This document shows positions 49,808-61,875 of a stretch of 64,000 nt of DNA, piece by piece. Source of the DNA: Scilla litardierei (Eukaryota; Streptophyta; Magnoliopsida; Asparagales; Asparagaceae); contig CM061132.1 in the NCBI GenBank assembly GCA_030789695.1, positions 34,682,418 through 34,746,417 of the forward strand, written 5' to 3'. Under the pieces are notes generated by a model that saw only the letters and a program-made list of their open reading frames with translations, was not told the origin of the DNA and did not search any database. How positions within the stretch are numbered: position 1 is the stretch's first letter; every line of letters starts with the position of its first letter. Both the position numbers and the translations under genes were made by a program.

Positions 49808-52800
49808 TGTAACGACCCGCTCTCAGGGGGCCCGTTACTTTTTTGATATTTGCGTAGGTCCTGCAGGTTACCAGTGAAAACAAAATAGCCACGATGCAGA
49901 GATGTACAAAAATACTCAAATAGTGTCCAAATATTACAATCCATACCGTACAAGATGTCCCAACAGATATACATGAAAGAAGAAAAGTACATAAGTGAAA
50001 ATAACGCTGGAAGCTGCGGTCGAATTCTAGCGCTATTAGCTCAGGAGCATCTACCTCCATATGTACGTCGTCTGCGGTGCCACGGAGATGGAACCGTAGA
50101 TAAGTCACAACAATTCTAAATATAGAAAAGAAGCAGTGCACAAGTATGACAAGAGTAACTACGTACAAGCAGACCAGAGTAAAAAGTAAAGTACTGAGCA
50201 ACAACTGTACATAACTGAGTAGTAAACGTAAATAAAACTGAAAGGAGAGAACAACTGTACTGTGGTAGAGCAAGTGTAAAGCAGGCTAGGCAAGTGAACC
50301 GTACTACTACTGTAGCTAAAAGTATGACAAGTAAAGTACTGGTAACTGCACAAGTGTAGTAAGTAACGTGCATGGAACATGTAAAGTAAAGGTGACTGTA
50401 GTGCGTAAAGTAAAAGTGACTGTGCAAAAATAACTACACTACGTGACTCAAGTCGGAGAGTACAATATGTGACCATCGAGTTCATCTCTTGCCTGGGCGC
50501 GACCCAGACGAATGCCAAAAACCCAGGCAGCTAGACAGGATGCTGACATGCAGCATTTTTATATTTGCCGAAACACAGGCAGCTAGACATGATTGCCAAA
50601 ACACAGGCAGCTAGACATGATTGCCGAAACACAGACAGCTAGACATGTAGATTGAACTCTAGTCACTCCCGCACTCTCTCAAACTACGAGTTACCCCAAA
50701 AACCCCAGTGAAGTGTCAAGTGTTCTATATACATGTTTTATACGGGATGTTTCACAAGATTTTCCATGAGATGTTCCACAAGATATTCCACAACATGTTT
50801 CACAAGATGTTATCAATTCCTTGTTCACGATGATATTTAACCTGGACCACTGGTTTTAAAACCAAAAAGTAAGCAAAGTGGATGCTAAGAAATTTGAGGA
50901 TAAAGACAAGTCCAACAAACATGGAATACAAAAATTGTTGGTTTAAGGGTGGTAGTTTCGTTAGCACACAATTTACCCAAGTTGATGGTTGTGTGTTACA
51001 ACCACCAAAGTTGAAAGTTGGCAAAGTAATCTGTAATTGATTACTTTTTCTACTAGTTTAGGGTTCTAGTTCGATTCAAGTCAAGTAGCCGTTCGGAGGC
51101 TATAGGTAGTGTTCCTAAGTTCATACAGGGACACTAACTAATTTTCTAATTTTAGAATTAGTCGTGACTTACCAATTTCAGGATCGACATAGCAAGCCGA
51201 AACTGGATCTAGGGCTTCTACGGATGTTGGTGCACAAGAATTTGTACCTGCGAAACATTAGAACAATCGGTTACAGAACACCTATTTTCTACCAATTTAA
51301 CTTAACGTGTTTGATTTTCTAAACTGGTTGAAACGTTGTCAAAAATCGTTCTAAATTTTTCTATAGGCTAGATATATTGAAAATAATTTTACAATAGGAG
51401 AAAATATTTTTCCAAAGCTTATAGTAATTTTTTAGAATTTTTAAAAGCCCAAAAACCATTTTAAAACTATTTTTCAATTAGTAACATATTTATTCAAACA
51501 TTTATTCTGGATTCAATCTGCATCGGAATGGTTCAAGTGAGCTGTCAAAATGACCGTATCTAAGAGTACTATAGCTCATATTTTTATCACATATCATTTT
51601 ACGCGAAAATAAGAAGATACAGATTTTTAAATGAAAATAACGGATTTAACTTATAGGCTTAAAAATTAATTCTGGAAAAACTAAGCATCTGATTGCGATG
51701 AAACTAGCGCCATTGGGTCCAGAATGTCGTTTCTGATTTTCTGGATGTGGTCTTGTATTTTTCTGGCCTTTTATTATTTATTATTAATTATCTACTATAA
51801 AACCAATATTATCTAATTAGCAAAATACGTAAATACGCGTATTTTGTACGAAAATACGTTTTCGTATGAAACGAAGTCACCTTCGTTTCCTCTCGTACGT
51901 GCATGCAGCGACGTGGGGGTTTTGTCGACGGCGTCGGCTCCGGGGCGGACAGCGGCGACGAGGCGTCGGAGGGATCGCCGGTGGGAGCCATGGCGGCGGA
52001 GCAGAGGCATGTCGCGGCGGAGACAGCGAGGAATCGGATCGGCTGTCTCAGGAGCGGGCTGAGGCGACGTCGCTGGGTGCCATCGGAGCTTCTGGGCGAG
52101 AGGAGGGCGGTGTGTTCGGGGGCTTCGACGTCGAGCGGAGCGGCTGCTTCGTCGGAGCAGCGAGGTCGGAGGGCGGAGGCGAAGGCGGAGCGTCGTCGGC
52201 TTCTTCGAGCTGTCGGAGCGGGGTGATGGTGATGCGGCATCGGAGATGGCGGGGTGGGGTGTCGGAACTCCGGCAACGAGCGACATGGCGGAACTTAGGC
52301 CTCGGTCTTCGCTGACTGTGAGAAGAGCGGGAGAGCGTGGGTTCTTGGGGAAGTGGGGGCGGAGGGCGGCCGTCGGGCTCTGGAGGCGATGCGTGGACAT
52401 GCGGCTGCGGAGGGAGCTCGCCGTGGGTCTCTCCGATGAAGAAGAGAGTGAGAGTGAAACACTCTGTGTGTGTGTGTGTGGGAGGCATGGGTCTGTGCGT
52501 GCATAGCTTGGGTTTAGGGTGAGAGAAATTTGAGAGAGAGCTTGGGAAGAGCTGAATGCATGGGTTGGGTTCGGGCTGAGGTGCGTGAGTTGAGGGAGAG
52601 ATGGGTTCATTTATAGGGTTAGGAAAATGTAAAATAATAATAGGAAATATTATTAAAAAAAGGTATTAATTTCCTTGTAGTAATTAGGGTGGGTGGGTCA
52701 TTGACTAACCCAAACAGCATGAATCACGTTGGGTCTGCTGATAAAGGTTTCGTGAGAGATTTGAATACGTAATTAGGGGGTAAACACGTAATTAGTAAAA

Positions 52801-53313
52801 ACAGATATAGTAACAATTTACAACAATTACGATTTTGTCCCTACTAGTAAACGTGTCCGAAAAATTACGAAAACATACCCACGGGATCATGTCGTCGCGA
52901 GGATCGCGAATACGAAGTCCGTTTCAAGGTTTGAGCTACGGAGATACGTGTTTTAGGCCAAAACGTTTAGGAAGCGGGTTTGCGGGTTCTCTATCGATTT
53001 GACTCCAGAAAATTACGAAATTAATGTGGGAAGCCCTAAATGATCATAGAATGTTACCGTAGAAGTTTGAAGACGTTTTGAAAATAAATTTATTGAGCCA
53101 AAACATCAATATTTGAATATGAATTTTTATTAGATCCTTTAGAGGTATTTGATGAAATCCGATCTTACTAAAATACTCCGTAACTACTCTGGTACTTCAA
53201 AATATTTTTATAAGAAATTTTTTAAATCGTAAAACTCCTGACAAACCATTATAAAATAGTTTAAAAATTGAAAATACGTGAATAGTTGTATTGAAAAAAT
53301 ACTGACCGTTACA
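49808..53313 (-). repeat. 5' LTR (3506 bp) of the LARD-type element
   Basis: It matches 44163-47680 along its length with scattered substitutions and short indels. Same 28-bp repeats, TATA-like box (about 52607-52616) and GC-rich block (about 51850-52540). Confidence 0.88.
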
Positions 53314-53318
53314 GTAGA

Positions 53319-54448
53319 AGTAGCAATTAAGGTCTGTTTTGCACTTCTCCATGATACAACCCCATCAGCTAGCAAGAAAACATATCCCGAAGTGGATTTT
53401 CGAGAATCAACACATCCAACAAAATCTGAATCAGAGTAGCCAATGATTTCCAAATTGTCCGTCCGTCTGTACATGATCATGTAGTCTCTGGTTCCCTTAA
53501 GGTATCTCATTACCTACTTTGCAGCCTTACAATGTTCTATGCCCGGATTACTCTGATATCATCCCAACATCCCAACAGCAAATGCAATGTCAGGTCTAGT
53601 GCAAACCTGAGCATACATTAGGCTTCCAACAGCAGAAGCGTAATGAATCTTTATCATTTGTTCCCGCTCAAGGTCATTCTTTGGGCATTGGTTCAAATTG
53701 AACCTATCACCCTTTACGATGGGAGCTATACTTGGTGAACAATCCTTCATCCGAAACCACTCTAGAACTTTATTAATATACTCTTGAGACATTTTCAGAG
53801 TACAACGCATTCTGTCACGATGTATCTTAATTCCAATAACATAAGATGCATCGCCCAGATCTTTCATATCAAAGTTTCCACAGAGATATTGTTTCACCTC
53901 ATATAGCATTCCCTTATCATTGCTTGCAAGTAAAATGTCATCCACATATAGGATTAAGAAACAAATCTTGCTCCCACTAACCTTTTGGTATGTACACTGA
54001 CCCACAACATTTTCTTCAAATCCAAATGAAAATATAACATCATGAAATTTCAAATACCATTGACGTGAGGCTTGTTTTAATCCATATATGGATTTCTTAA
54101 GCTTGCAAACCAAGTGCTTACCATTACTAGAGGAGAATCCTTCAGGTTGCTTCATGTATACATCTTCCTCTATGTCTCCATTAAGAAAAGCCGTTTTCAC
54201 ATCCATTTGTTGCAATTCCAAGTCCAAATGTGCAACTAATGCCATGATTATGCGAAGAGAATCTTTCTTTGATACAGGAGAAAATGTCTCCTTGTAATCG
54301 ATTCCTTCCTTTTGAGTGAATCCTTTGGCAACGAGCCTGGCCTTGTATCTCTCAATGTTACCCAATGAATCCTTCTTTGTTTTAAAGACCCATTTGCATC
54401 CAACGGCTTTCGCCCCTTTAGGTAACTCAACAAGGTCTCATACCCCAT
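53319..54448 (-). CDS. Copia reverse transcriptase and N-terminal RNase H (partial)
   Basis: The RT has ARLVAKGFTQKEGIDYKETF, MDVKTAFLNGDIEEDVYMKQ, KKSIYGLKQASRQWY and the catalytic LYVDDILLA, so all core motifs are kept. It continues with DMKDLGDASYVIGIKI and a stop or frame change near 53559. RNase H then follows (GYSDSDFVGC, STSGYVFLLADGVVSW). The segment is part of the split pol gene. Upstream 54890-54449 holds the poorly conserved INT-RT linker (Gln/Glu/Asp-rich). It would copy the element's RNA into DNA, but pol is interrupted. Confidence 0.88.
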
Positions 54449-54889
54449 TCGATGACATCGAATTCATCTCATCTTTCATAGCATCATGCCATAAGTTTGA
54501 TTCTTTCGAACTCATGGCTTGTGAAAGCATCTCAGGATCATTTTCGGCTCGAACATTAAAGTCCGACTCCTGTAGATACATAATATAGTCACTAGATATT
54601 GCTGATTTTCTTGTCCTATTAGATCTCTTAATGCCGTATCAACATTCTCTTGAAGATCATGTTGATCAACTGGTTGATCATCCATCAGCGGTTCTTCTTG
54701 AACAATAGGTTGTTCAACCGCTTCCGGTGTTTCTTGAACAACTTGATCTGCTGGAACAATATCAATATGTGGTGTTTTCATTTGTCGATTAATACCCGTT
54801 TGCACTCGAGTCAAACTACTAACGACAAACATTCGATCAGTTGATATGGATGGCTGATTACTAGCATGACCTCTTTCAGGAATAATGTC

Positions 54890-55182
54890 CTATAATTGAT
54901 CACTCCCACTAATCATGTCATTCTCAAGAAATTTAGCATTTCTTGATTCCACAATCCTAGTGTTATGAGATGGACAATAGAACTTGTATTCTTTAGACCG
55001 TTCGGCATATCCAATGAAATACCCACTAATAGTCCTAGGATCCAGTTTCTTCTCTTGTGGATTATACACTCTTACTTCAGAAGGGCATCCCCAAACGCGT
55101 CCATGGCACAAACTTGGTTTCCAACCTTTCCATATTCAAAAAGCGTCTTTGGAACAGCCTTAGTTGGAATTCGGTTCAATAT
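54890..55182 (-). pseudogene. Copia integrase C-terminal region (partial)
   Basis: NRIPTKAVPK from 55182, then a frame change near 55100 into VWGCPSEVRVYNPQEKKLDP and GYFIGYAERSKEYKFYCPSH. This is the conserved block after the Copia integrase core. Its N-terminal half is at 61876 onward, separated by the inserted SIRE-like element. Confidence 0.85.
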
Positions 55183-57013
55183 TGTTGAGTATTGGTGATT
55201 CATACCAATCTTATTTTGATGATGATCACAACATTATGTTGTTGCTAATGAATCTCTTGTTTTAGTCTCTCAGTTTATTTCAAGGATATCTTTCTTGGAG
55301 ACTAATCACTTGGTGTAAGGATGGACATCATGTGAAGAAGAGCCAAAGTTTGGACTCAAGGAGTGCCAAAGCTTGGAGATAATGGAGAGCAATCAAGGCA
55401 TCAAGATTGAAGACTTAGATTCTTTTGAAAGCATTGTAATCCATGTAATTTACTTTATTGCTTTCTCTCTCTTTTGAGTCTAGGGTTGATGTAATGCCTT
55501 GCTAGATGGTTTGCTCATTCATGCACATGCATTTAACCATCTTAGTGAACCTTAGGATTTTCATAGAATTCAACCCAATAGGTTCACTCTTTCGGTCAAT
55601 CGTCTGATGAGGGAAACACAGTCGACTGGGTGATTTCCAGTCGCCTGTAGATTCTTCTACAGTCGCCTGATATGCACTGCTCAAGTCAACATTTCAATTG
55701 ACTCAAACTTGAGCTTTACGCACAGTCGACTGTCAATCAGTTCCCAGTCGCCTGTATATTTACAGTCGCCTAAGATTTGGTCAACAGTCACCTGTCTAGC
55801 GTAAGTGCAATCTCTGCATCTCTCTGTCTTCTCTGCATACTTTACAGTAGACGACTGATGAAGAATGTACAGTCGCCTGACTATTTGACAGTCGACTGTA
55901 GTATTAACATCAGTCGCCTGTGCAAAGAATTGGAGAAAGAGCGCAGCTCTCTGTTTCGATCCATCCCCTGCAGCAGCCGTCTGCTGAAGGATTAACAGGT
56001 GACTGTCCTGTTTGTCAGTCGACTGTATTGACTTCGTCAGTCGACTGTCCTGGCTCAGATTATAGCCGTTGGATATTTTCTAGCCGTTGATCAGTCGACT
56101 GTCTTATGATCATCAATCGACTGTTCCTGTCGTTTTCACCCAGTTTCTAGCCGTTGCAGATTTGATTATTTGGCTGTTTCTTTGGGTTTTTGGGCTTGAT
56201 ATAGGATTCATATATATATGAGTGTGCTGCCTTTCTTGAGAACGCTTGACAACATTTGATAAACTCTTGACTCTATAGAAAATCTCAAGAGATCATTAAG
56301 CCACTCTCAAGCTCCCTCATTTCCCTCTATTGAGCATTCATCTTCCTTCATGCATTGAAGTCCAGCTCAAGGGAAATCATCCAAGTGCTCTCAAGCATAT
56401 TCCAACACTTGGAGATCCTCTTCCATGCCTTGCATTCATTCATGAGTAAGCATCTCAAGGCATAGGTAAGAGTATTTACTTTACAGGGTGTAAATTGTTT
56501 TCCTATTTCTCTTTGTGGGATTAGGTTACTCTCTTTGTGGGAGTTTCTCTCTTTGTGTGAGGTTGTCTCTTTGTGGGACTAGGGAATTCTCTTTGTGGGA
56601 ATTAACTCTCTTTGTGGGAGTTCTGGTGTCCTAGTGTAGGGCTAACCCTAATTCTCTAAGTGTGAGTTAGTGATTCTCTGTGTGGGAGTCTTGATCCTTG
56701 TGTAGGATTAGTTGGGTCCTTGTGTAGGGCATAAATCCTCTTTGTGGGGTATCTCCTTTTGAGATTTGTATTCACTTCTCTGTGTGGGAATATAGTGAAT
56801 ATTGGTGTGGCTGGATGTACCCAAGTTTGGGGAACCAGGATAAAACTTTGTGTTTGCATTTGGATTGATTGTGCCATTTAATTCCTCTTGCATTTATAAT
56901 TCCGTATTTGCAATTTAAATTTTATTTGGATAATTTTATTGCCATTACACTATTCACCCCCCCCCCCCTCTAGTGTGTGTTTTTAGTATTGCAAGGGTTA
57001 GACGATCCTTACA
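55183..57013 (+). repeat. 5' LTR with CAGTCGACTG and CTCTTTGTGGGA arrays
   Basis: 55600-56120 contains about 18 copies of CAGTCGACTG / CAGTCGCCTG or near variants. 56500-56770 repeats CTCTTTGTGGGAGTT words. A TATATATATGAG stretch near 56210 could be the TATA box. There is a C-run at about 56956-56969 near the end. Confidence 0.9.
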
Positions 57014-57049
57014 ATTGGTATCAGAGCGAGGTTAAAGCATACTGCAACA

Positions 57050-58990
57050 ATGGCATTCAATGCCTCAACCGCATCTCATGAAGAAGGTCACTCAACCGTT
57101 CGACCCCCGCTCTTCAATGGAACCAACTATCCAAGTTGGAAGATCAGAATGATGATCTATATGGAGGGTCAAGACCTATGGGACATCACGGAGGTGCCAT
57201 TTGAGAAGCCCACTACTCCTGCGGATTCATGGACAAAGGCGGACAAGGACTCAATCAAGTTCAATGCGAGAGCTATGAATGCATTACATTGCGCTCTCTC
57301 TGCTAGTGAGTTCAACCGCATCTCCATGTGCAAAACGGCGAATGATATTTGGCACACCTTGGAGATTTGTCATGAAGGGACAACGAAGGTAAAGAAATCT
57401 AAACAAACTGTGTTTAGATCTAAATATGAAATGTTTAAGATGCAGGAAGGCAAAAGCATTTCAGAGATGTTTACAAGGTTCACCGATATCGTGAACGCTT
57501 TGGAGGGTCTCGGGAAGACGATTTCCCAAGAGGATCGTGTAGAGAAGATCCTAGACTCTCTCACACCTCGTTGGGAGTCAAAGGCCAACGGAATTTTGGA
57601 GTCTTATGACACGTCCAAATATACCGTTGAGGAATGCATTGGAAATCTCGTGACGTATGAAGTAAAGCTTCAACACAAGAAGGAGATTCATCCAACAAAG
57701 CCCGAGAAGCTAGAAAAGCAAAAGGGGGTTGCATTCCATGCCAAGGAGGAGCCAATCAAGTGGAGGAGGAAATTCCATCGAGAAGCTCCTAGCGAAGAAG
57801 ATGAGCAAGAAGATGCAAGTGTAGAAGAAATTGAGGAACTTGCCGAGCAATTCAAAGCTTTCCTCAAATGCAAGCAAGGTAAGTCTTTATCAAAGTTTGC
57901 CTCCAATTCTAACAAGGTTCCTACTTGTTACACTTGCAGTGGAAAAGGTCACTTGTCCACCGAATGCCCTTCCAAACCCATTAAAGAAACTTACAAGGGT
58001 AAATGGAAGAAGCATTGGAAAGGAAGGTCCAAGTCCAAAAATCACAAAAAGGGACTTGTCGGGACCTTTGATGATTCGAGTGAGGACACTTCTAGTAATG
58101 AAGAAGATGATACAAAGGAGGATGCTCACGCATGCTTTGAAGCCATAGATGTTCCTACTCCAATCCCCTCCGGATTAAACGAAGAAGAGTTAGATGCTTG
58201 GCTTGACGCATACAATTCCTATGAGGAGTCGCGCCTCACGGCTATGGAGGAGAAGTCGTCATCAAGCTCTTGCAAGGATGATGATGTTGTTGTTGAGATC
58301 GAGGAAGAAAAGATCTCACATGCGGAGCTCAAGTTCAAATTTGACTTGGCCTCCAAAAAGGCTAGTAAGTGCATCAACTCTTACAATAGATTAAAAGCAA
58401 AATATAAGAATGCTAAGAGTAGAATGCATAAACTAATTATTGCAAGTGTAGTTCATGATGAAAGGCATGATTATGACACTTGTGAGAAAGACACACTTCT
58501 TTCTCAAGTTAAGGAATTGAGCATTTCTAATAAAAATCTCATTGCTCAAAACCTTAGCTTAGATGCTCACATTCAACAACTTACGTTGAAATGTGAAGAG
58601 GAGTCCCGGAAGCTCATAAACTTTGTGTATTCTAGGGATTCACTCCACGATTTGTTGGGAAAAAAACATCCGGCAAATCATAAAGAAGGTTTGGGTTATA
58701 TTCAAAATGTGGTTCCCAAACCCACCTCTAATTCTTCTTTTGGTGCAAATTCAAGAAATAGTATTAAAGCACCTAAGAAGAATCACCATGCCTTCTTGTA
58801 CAACAATAACACCAACAAGAAGCATGTAGATCACAAGGTGATGAGGAAGAATGAAGAATCTTCATTTTTTGCTAAGAAGCAAAATCCTCATTCTTTGCAT
58901 GCTAAGAAATTTGTTTCTACACCTAAGCATGCCACATCCTTCCCTCTTGCTAAGGCAAAACCTTTGCCTAGGAAATCCTTGAGATTATGA
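57050..58990 (+). CDS. Gag polyprotein of a SIRE/Maximus-like element
   Basis: 646 aa, uninterrupted. The N-terminus (FNGTNYPSWKIRMMIYMEGQ) and residues 60-230 match the plant Copia gag (DUF4219/UBN2 type). The zinc knuckle CYTCSGKGHLSTEC lies at residues 293-306 (CX2CX4HX4C). Basic and acidic low-complexity stretches follow, then a predicted coiled region (about 430-530) and a Lys/His/Asn-rich tail. The ATG is 23 bp after the primer site. After the stop, a short frame ending SSWVWLPNV (to about 59115) looks like the original gag C-terminus in relatives, so a premature stop is likely. Gag packages RNA and assembles particles; enzymes must come from elsewhere. Confidence 0.88.
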   Translation: MAFNASTASHEEGHSTVRPPLFNGTNYPSWKIRMMIYMEGQDLWDITEVPFEKPTTPADSWTKADKDSIKFNARAMNALHCALSASEFNRISMCKTANDIWHTLEICHEGTTKVKKSKQTVFRSKYEMFKMQEGKSISEMFTRFTDIVNALEGLGKTISQEDRVEKILDSLTPRWESKANGILESYDTSKYTVEECIGNLVTYEVKLQHKKEIHPTKPEKLEKQKGVAFHAKEEPIKWRRKFHREAPSEEDEQEDASVEEIEELAEQFKAFLKCKQGKSLSKFASNSNKVPTCYTCSGKGHLSTECPSKPIKETYKGKWKKHWKGRSKSKNHKKGLVGTFDDSSEDTSSNEEDDTKEDAHACFEAIDVPTPIPSGLNEEELDAWLDAYNSYEESRLTAMEEKSSSSSCKDDDVVVEIEEEKISHAELKFKFDLASKKASKCINSYNRLKAKYKNAKSRMHKLIIASVVHDERHDYDTCEKDTLLSQVKELSISNKNLIAQNLSLDAHIQQLTLKCEEESRKLINFVYSRDSLHDLLGKKHPANHKEGLGYIQNVVPKPTSNSSFGANSRNSIKAPKKNHHAFLYNNNTNKKHVDHKVMRKNEESSFFAKKQNPHSLHAKKFVSTPKHATSFPLAKAKPLPRKSLRL

Positions 58991-60040
58991 ATTCCCACTA
59001 AGGCTAGTGTGCAAGAGAGAGATAGCTACATCAACTCTCTAGTTAGGGATGTGATCACCTCATGTGATTATGTTAGGAAATCAAACTCCTCTTGGGTTTG
59101 GTTACCTAATGTTTAGGGTCCTCACACATTTGCATATTGCATGGGTATTGTGCTTCTATGTTTATTTTAAGCATACACATTGATTGTGTGTGTTTCATGA
59201 TTTTGAAAATATTTTTCAAATTTATTTCTTTTCATGAAAATTGGGACCTTGGGGTTTATTGACATGCATGCATGATCCATGTGTATGTCAATGGGGGAGT
59301 TAATATATTATATGTTTAAATTATTTTAAGACATATTTTAACTCTCATTTCGGAGGTTATTTGAGACCATTATTTATATTTGGTTATTTTGGGTCTCAAA
59401 CCAAACCTCTTGTTTATTGCCAACTTGTTTCATATCTTATTTTTTTTGGCAATATCCGTGTGTATCTTTGAAGCTTGATTTTTCCATATCCATTGCTTTG
59501 ATACACTTATGGCCCATGGCTCCATTAATTAAATGGTATTAGATCCTAGAAGTCAAAAGTTGACTATTTCTATGATCTAGGGGGAGCATGGGATAGTGAA
59601 TTGTTACCCACTAAATTTTATATTTGGTATCATACATATCTTTCTTTTCTTGCATATTGTCACATCTTCGTTAAGATGTTAAAGGGGGATATTTTTCATG
59701 TCCACCTTTTTGACGATGTCAAGGGGGAGAGATATATGCATTATGTGATCATATCTATAGGGGGAGAGATATATACATATGCATATGGGGAGAGATATCT
59801 CTATAGGGAGAGATATGTGGGTTTAGATAAACCATATATGTTTGCATGCCTTTATTCTTTGCAATTGGTTTATGTAACCCATGCCTATTATATGTCACCA
59901 TGTTGTTATTGGTTTATGAGTATTTACCTTTGTGTAGCTCATTATTTAATTGGTGCATATAAGTAGGGGGAGATCATTAGCTTTGTGCTTTGATTCTTTA
60001 TGATTTACATAATGTGTGTTATCATCAAAAAGAGGGAGAT
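58991..60040 (+). other. Gag-downstream region without pol
   Basis: AT-rich with purine words such as GGGGGAGAGATATAT near 59725-59815, each resembling a polypurine tract. The 59601-59966 frame (Tyr/His/Cys-rich) has no domain. No protease, integrase, RT or RNase H motif was found. Confidence 0.6.
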
Positions 60041-61875
60041 TGTTGAGTATTGGTGATTCATACCAATCTTATTTTGATGATGATCACAACATTATGTTGT
60101 TGCTAATGAATCTCATGTTTTAGTCTCTCAGTTTATTTCAAGGATATCTTTCTTGGAGACTAATCACTTGGTGTAAGGATGGACATCATGTGAAGAAGAG
60201 CCAAAGTTTAGACTCAAGGAGTGCCAAAGCTTGGAGATAATGGAGAGCAATCAAGGCATCAAGATTGAAGACTTAGATTCTTTTGAAAGCATTGTAATCC
60301 ATGTAATTTACTTTATTGCTTTCTCTCTCTTTTGAGTCTAGGGTTGATGTAATGCCTTGCTAGATGGTTTGCTCATTCATGCACATGCATTTAACCATCT
60401 TAGTGAACCTTAGGATTTTCATAGAATTCAACCCAATAGGTTCACTCTTTCGGTCAGTCGTCTGATGAGGGAAACACAGTCGACTGGGTGATTTCCAGTC
60501 GCCTGTAGATTCTTCTACAGTCGCCTGATATGCACTGCTCAAGTCAACATTTCAATTGACTCAAACTTGAGCTTTACGCACAGTCGACTGTCAATCAGTT
60601 CCCAGTCGCCTGTATATTTACAGTCGCCTGAGATTTGGTCAACAGTCACCTGTCTAGCGTAAGTGCAATCTCTGCATCTCTCTGTCTTCTCTGCATACTT
60701 TACAGTAGACGACTGATGAAGAATGTACAGTCGCCTGACTATTTGACAGTCGACTGTAGTATTAACATCAGTCGCCTGTGCAAAGAATTGGAGAAAGAGT
60801 GCAGCTCTCTGTTTCGATCCATCCCCTGCAGCAGTCGTCTGCTGAAGGATTAACAGGTGTCTGTCCTGTTTGTCAGTCGACTGTATTGACTTTGTCAGTC
60901 GACTGTCCTGGCTTAGATTATAGCCGTTGGATATTTTCTAGCCGTGGATTAGTCGACTGTCTTATGATCATCAGTCGACTGTTCCTGTCGTTTTCACCCA
61001 GTTTCTAGCCGTTGCAGATTTGATTATTTGGCTGTTTCTTTGGGTTTTTGGGCTTGATATAGGATTCCTATATATATAAGTGTGCTACCTTTCTTGAGAA
61101 CGCTTGACAACATTTGATAAACTCTTGACTCTATAGAAAATCTCAAGAGATCATTAAGCCACTCTCAAGCTCCCTCATTTCCCTCTATTGAGCATTCATC
61201 TTCATTCATGCATTGAAGTCCAGCTCAAGGGAAATCATCCAAGTGCTCTCAAGCATATTCCAACACTTGGAGATCCTCTTCCATGCCTTGCATTCATTCA
61301 TGAGTAAGCATCTCAAGGCATAGATAAGAGTATTTACTTTACAGGGTGTAAATTGTTTTCCTATTTCTCTTTGTGGGATTAGGTTACTCTCTTTGTGGGA
61401 GTTTCTCTCTTTGTGGGAGGTTGTCTCTTTGTGGGACTAGGGAATTCTCTTTGTAGGAATTAACTCTCTTTGTGGGAGTTCTGGTGTCCTAGTGTAGGGC
61501 TAACCCTAATTCTCTGAGTAGGAGTTAGTGATTCTCTATGTGGGAGTCTTGATCCTTGTGTATGATTGGTTGGGTCCTTGTGTAGGGCATACATCCTCTT
61601 TGTGGGGTATCTCCTTGTGAGATTTGTATTCACTTCTCTGTGTGGGAATATAGTGAATATTGGTATGGCTGGATGTACTCAAGTTTGGGGTACCAGGGTA
61701 AAACTTTGTGTTTACGTTTGGATTGATTGTGCCATTTAATTCCTCTTGCATTTATAATTCCGCATTTGCAAGTTAAATTTTATTTGGACAATTTTATTGC
61801 CATTACACTATTCACCCCCCCCCCCCCCCCTCTAGTGTGTGTTGTTAGTATTGCAAGGGTTAGACGATCCCTACA
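60041..61875 (+). repeat. 3' LTR of the gag-only element
   Basis: Nearly identical to 55183-57013. Most differences seen by eye are C/T or G/A transitions, as expected from decay of methylated DNA. Same repeat arrays; C-run at about 61817-61830. Confidence 0.9.

Larger units (their letters stand above)
44163..53313 (-). mobile_element. LARD-type element with 3.5-kb LTRs and non-coding interior
   Basis: Exact 5-bp duplication GTAGA (44158-44162 and 53314-53318). LTRs at 44163-47680 and 49808-53313 start TGTAACG and end CGTTACA. On the minus strand the interior ends TTTTAAGGAGGGTAGAA before the 3' LTR, a polypurine tract common in Gypsy (Tekay-like) elements, so the orientation is minus. The interior (47681-49807) is only 2.1 kb and has no gag or pol. 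The element must depend on proteins of a relative. LTRs differ at few sites by eye. Confidence 0.88.
55183..61875 (+). mobile_element. Gag-only SIRE/Maximus-like LTR retrotransposon
   Basis: LTRs of 1831 and 1835 bp start TGTTGAGTATTGG and end in TACA. After the 5' LTR comes the tRNA-Met primer site TGGTATCAGAGC (57016-57027); before the 3' LTR is the purine tract AAAAGAGGGAGAT. A single large gag ORF (57050-58990) is followed by 1 kb with no pol. The flanks AATAT and TATAT give an imperfect target duplication, but the interrupted integrase frame closes cleanly across the site. Lineage is inferred from gag and LTR form. Confidence 0.88.

Noticed and set aside
55600..56120. CRISPR-like array of short palindromes
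   Set aside because: Plant retrotransposon LTR, spacing irregular, spacers not unique between the two LTR copies.
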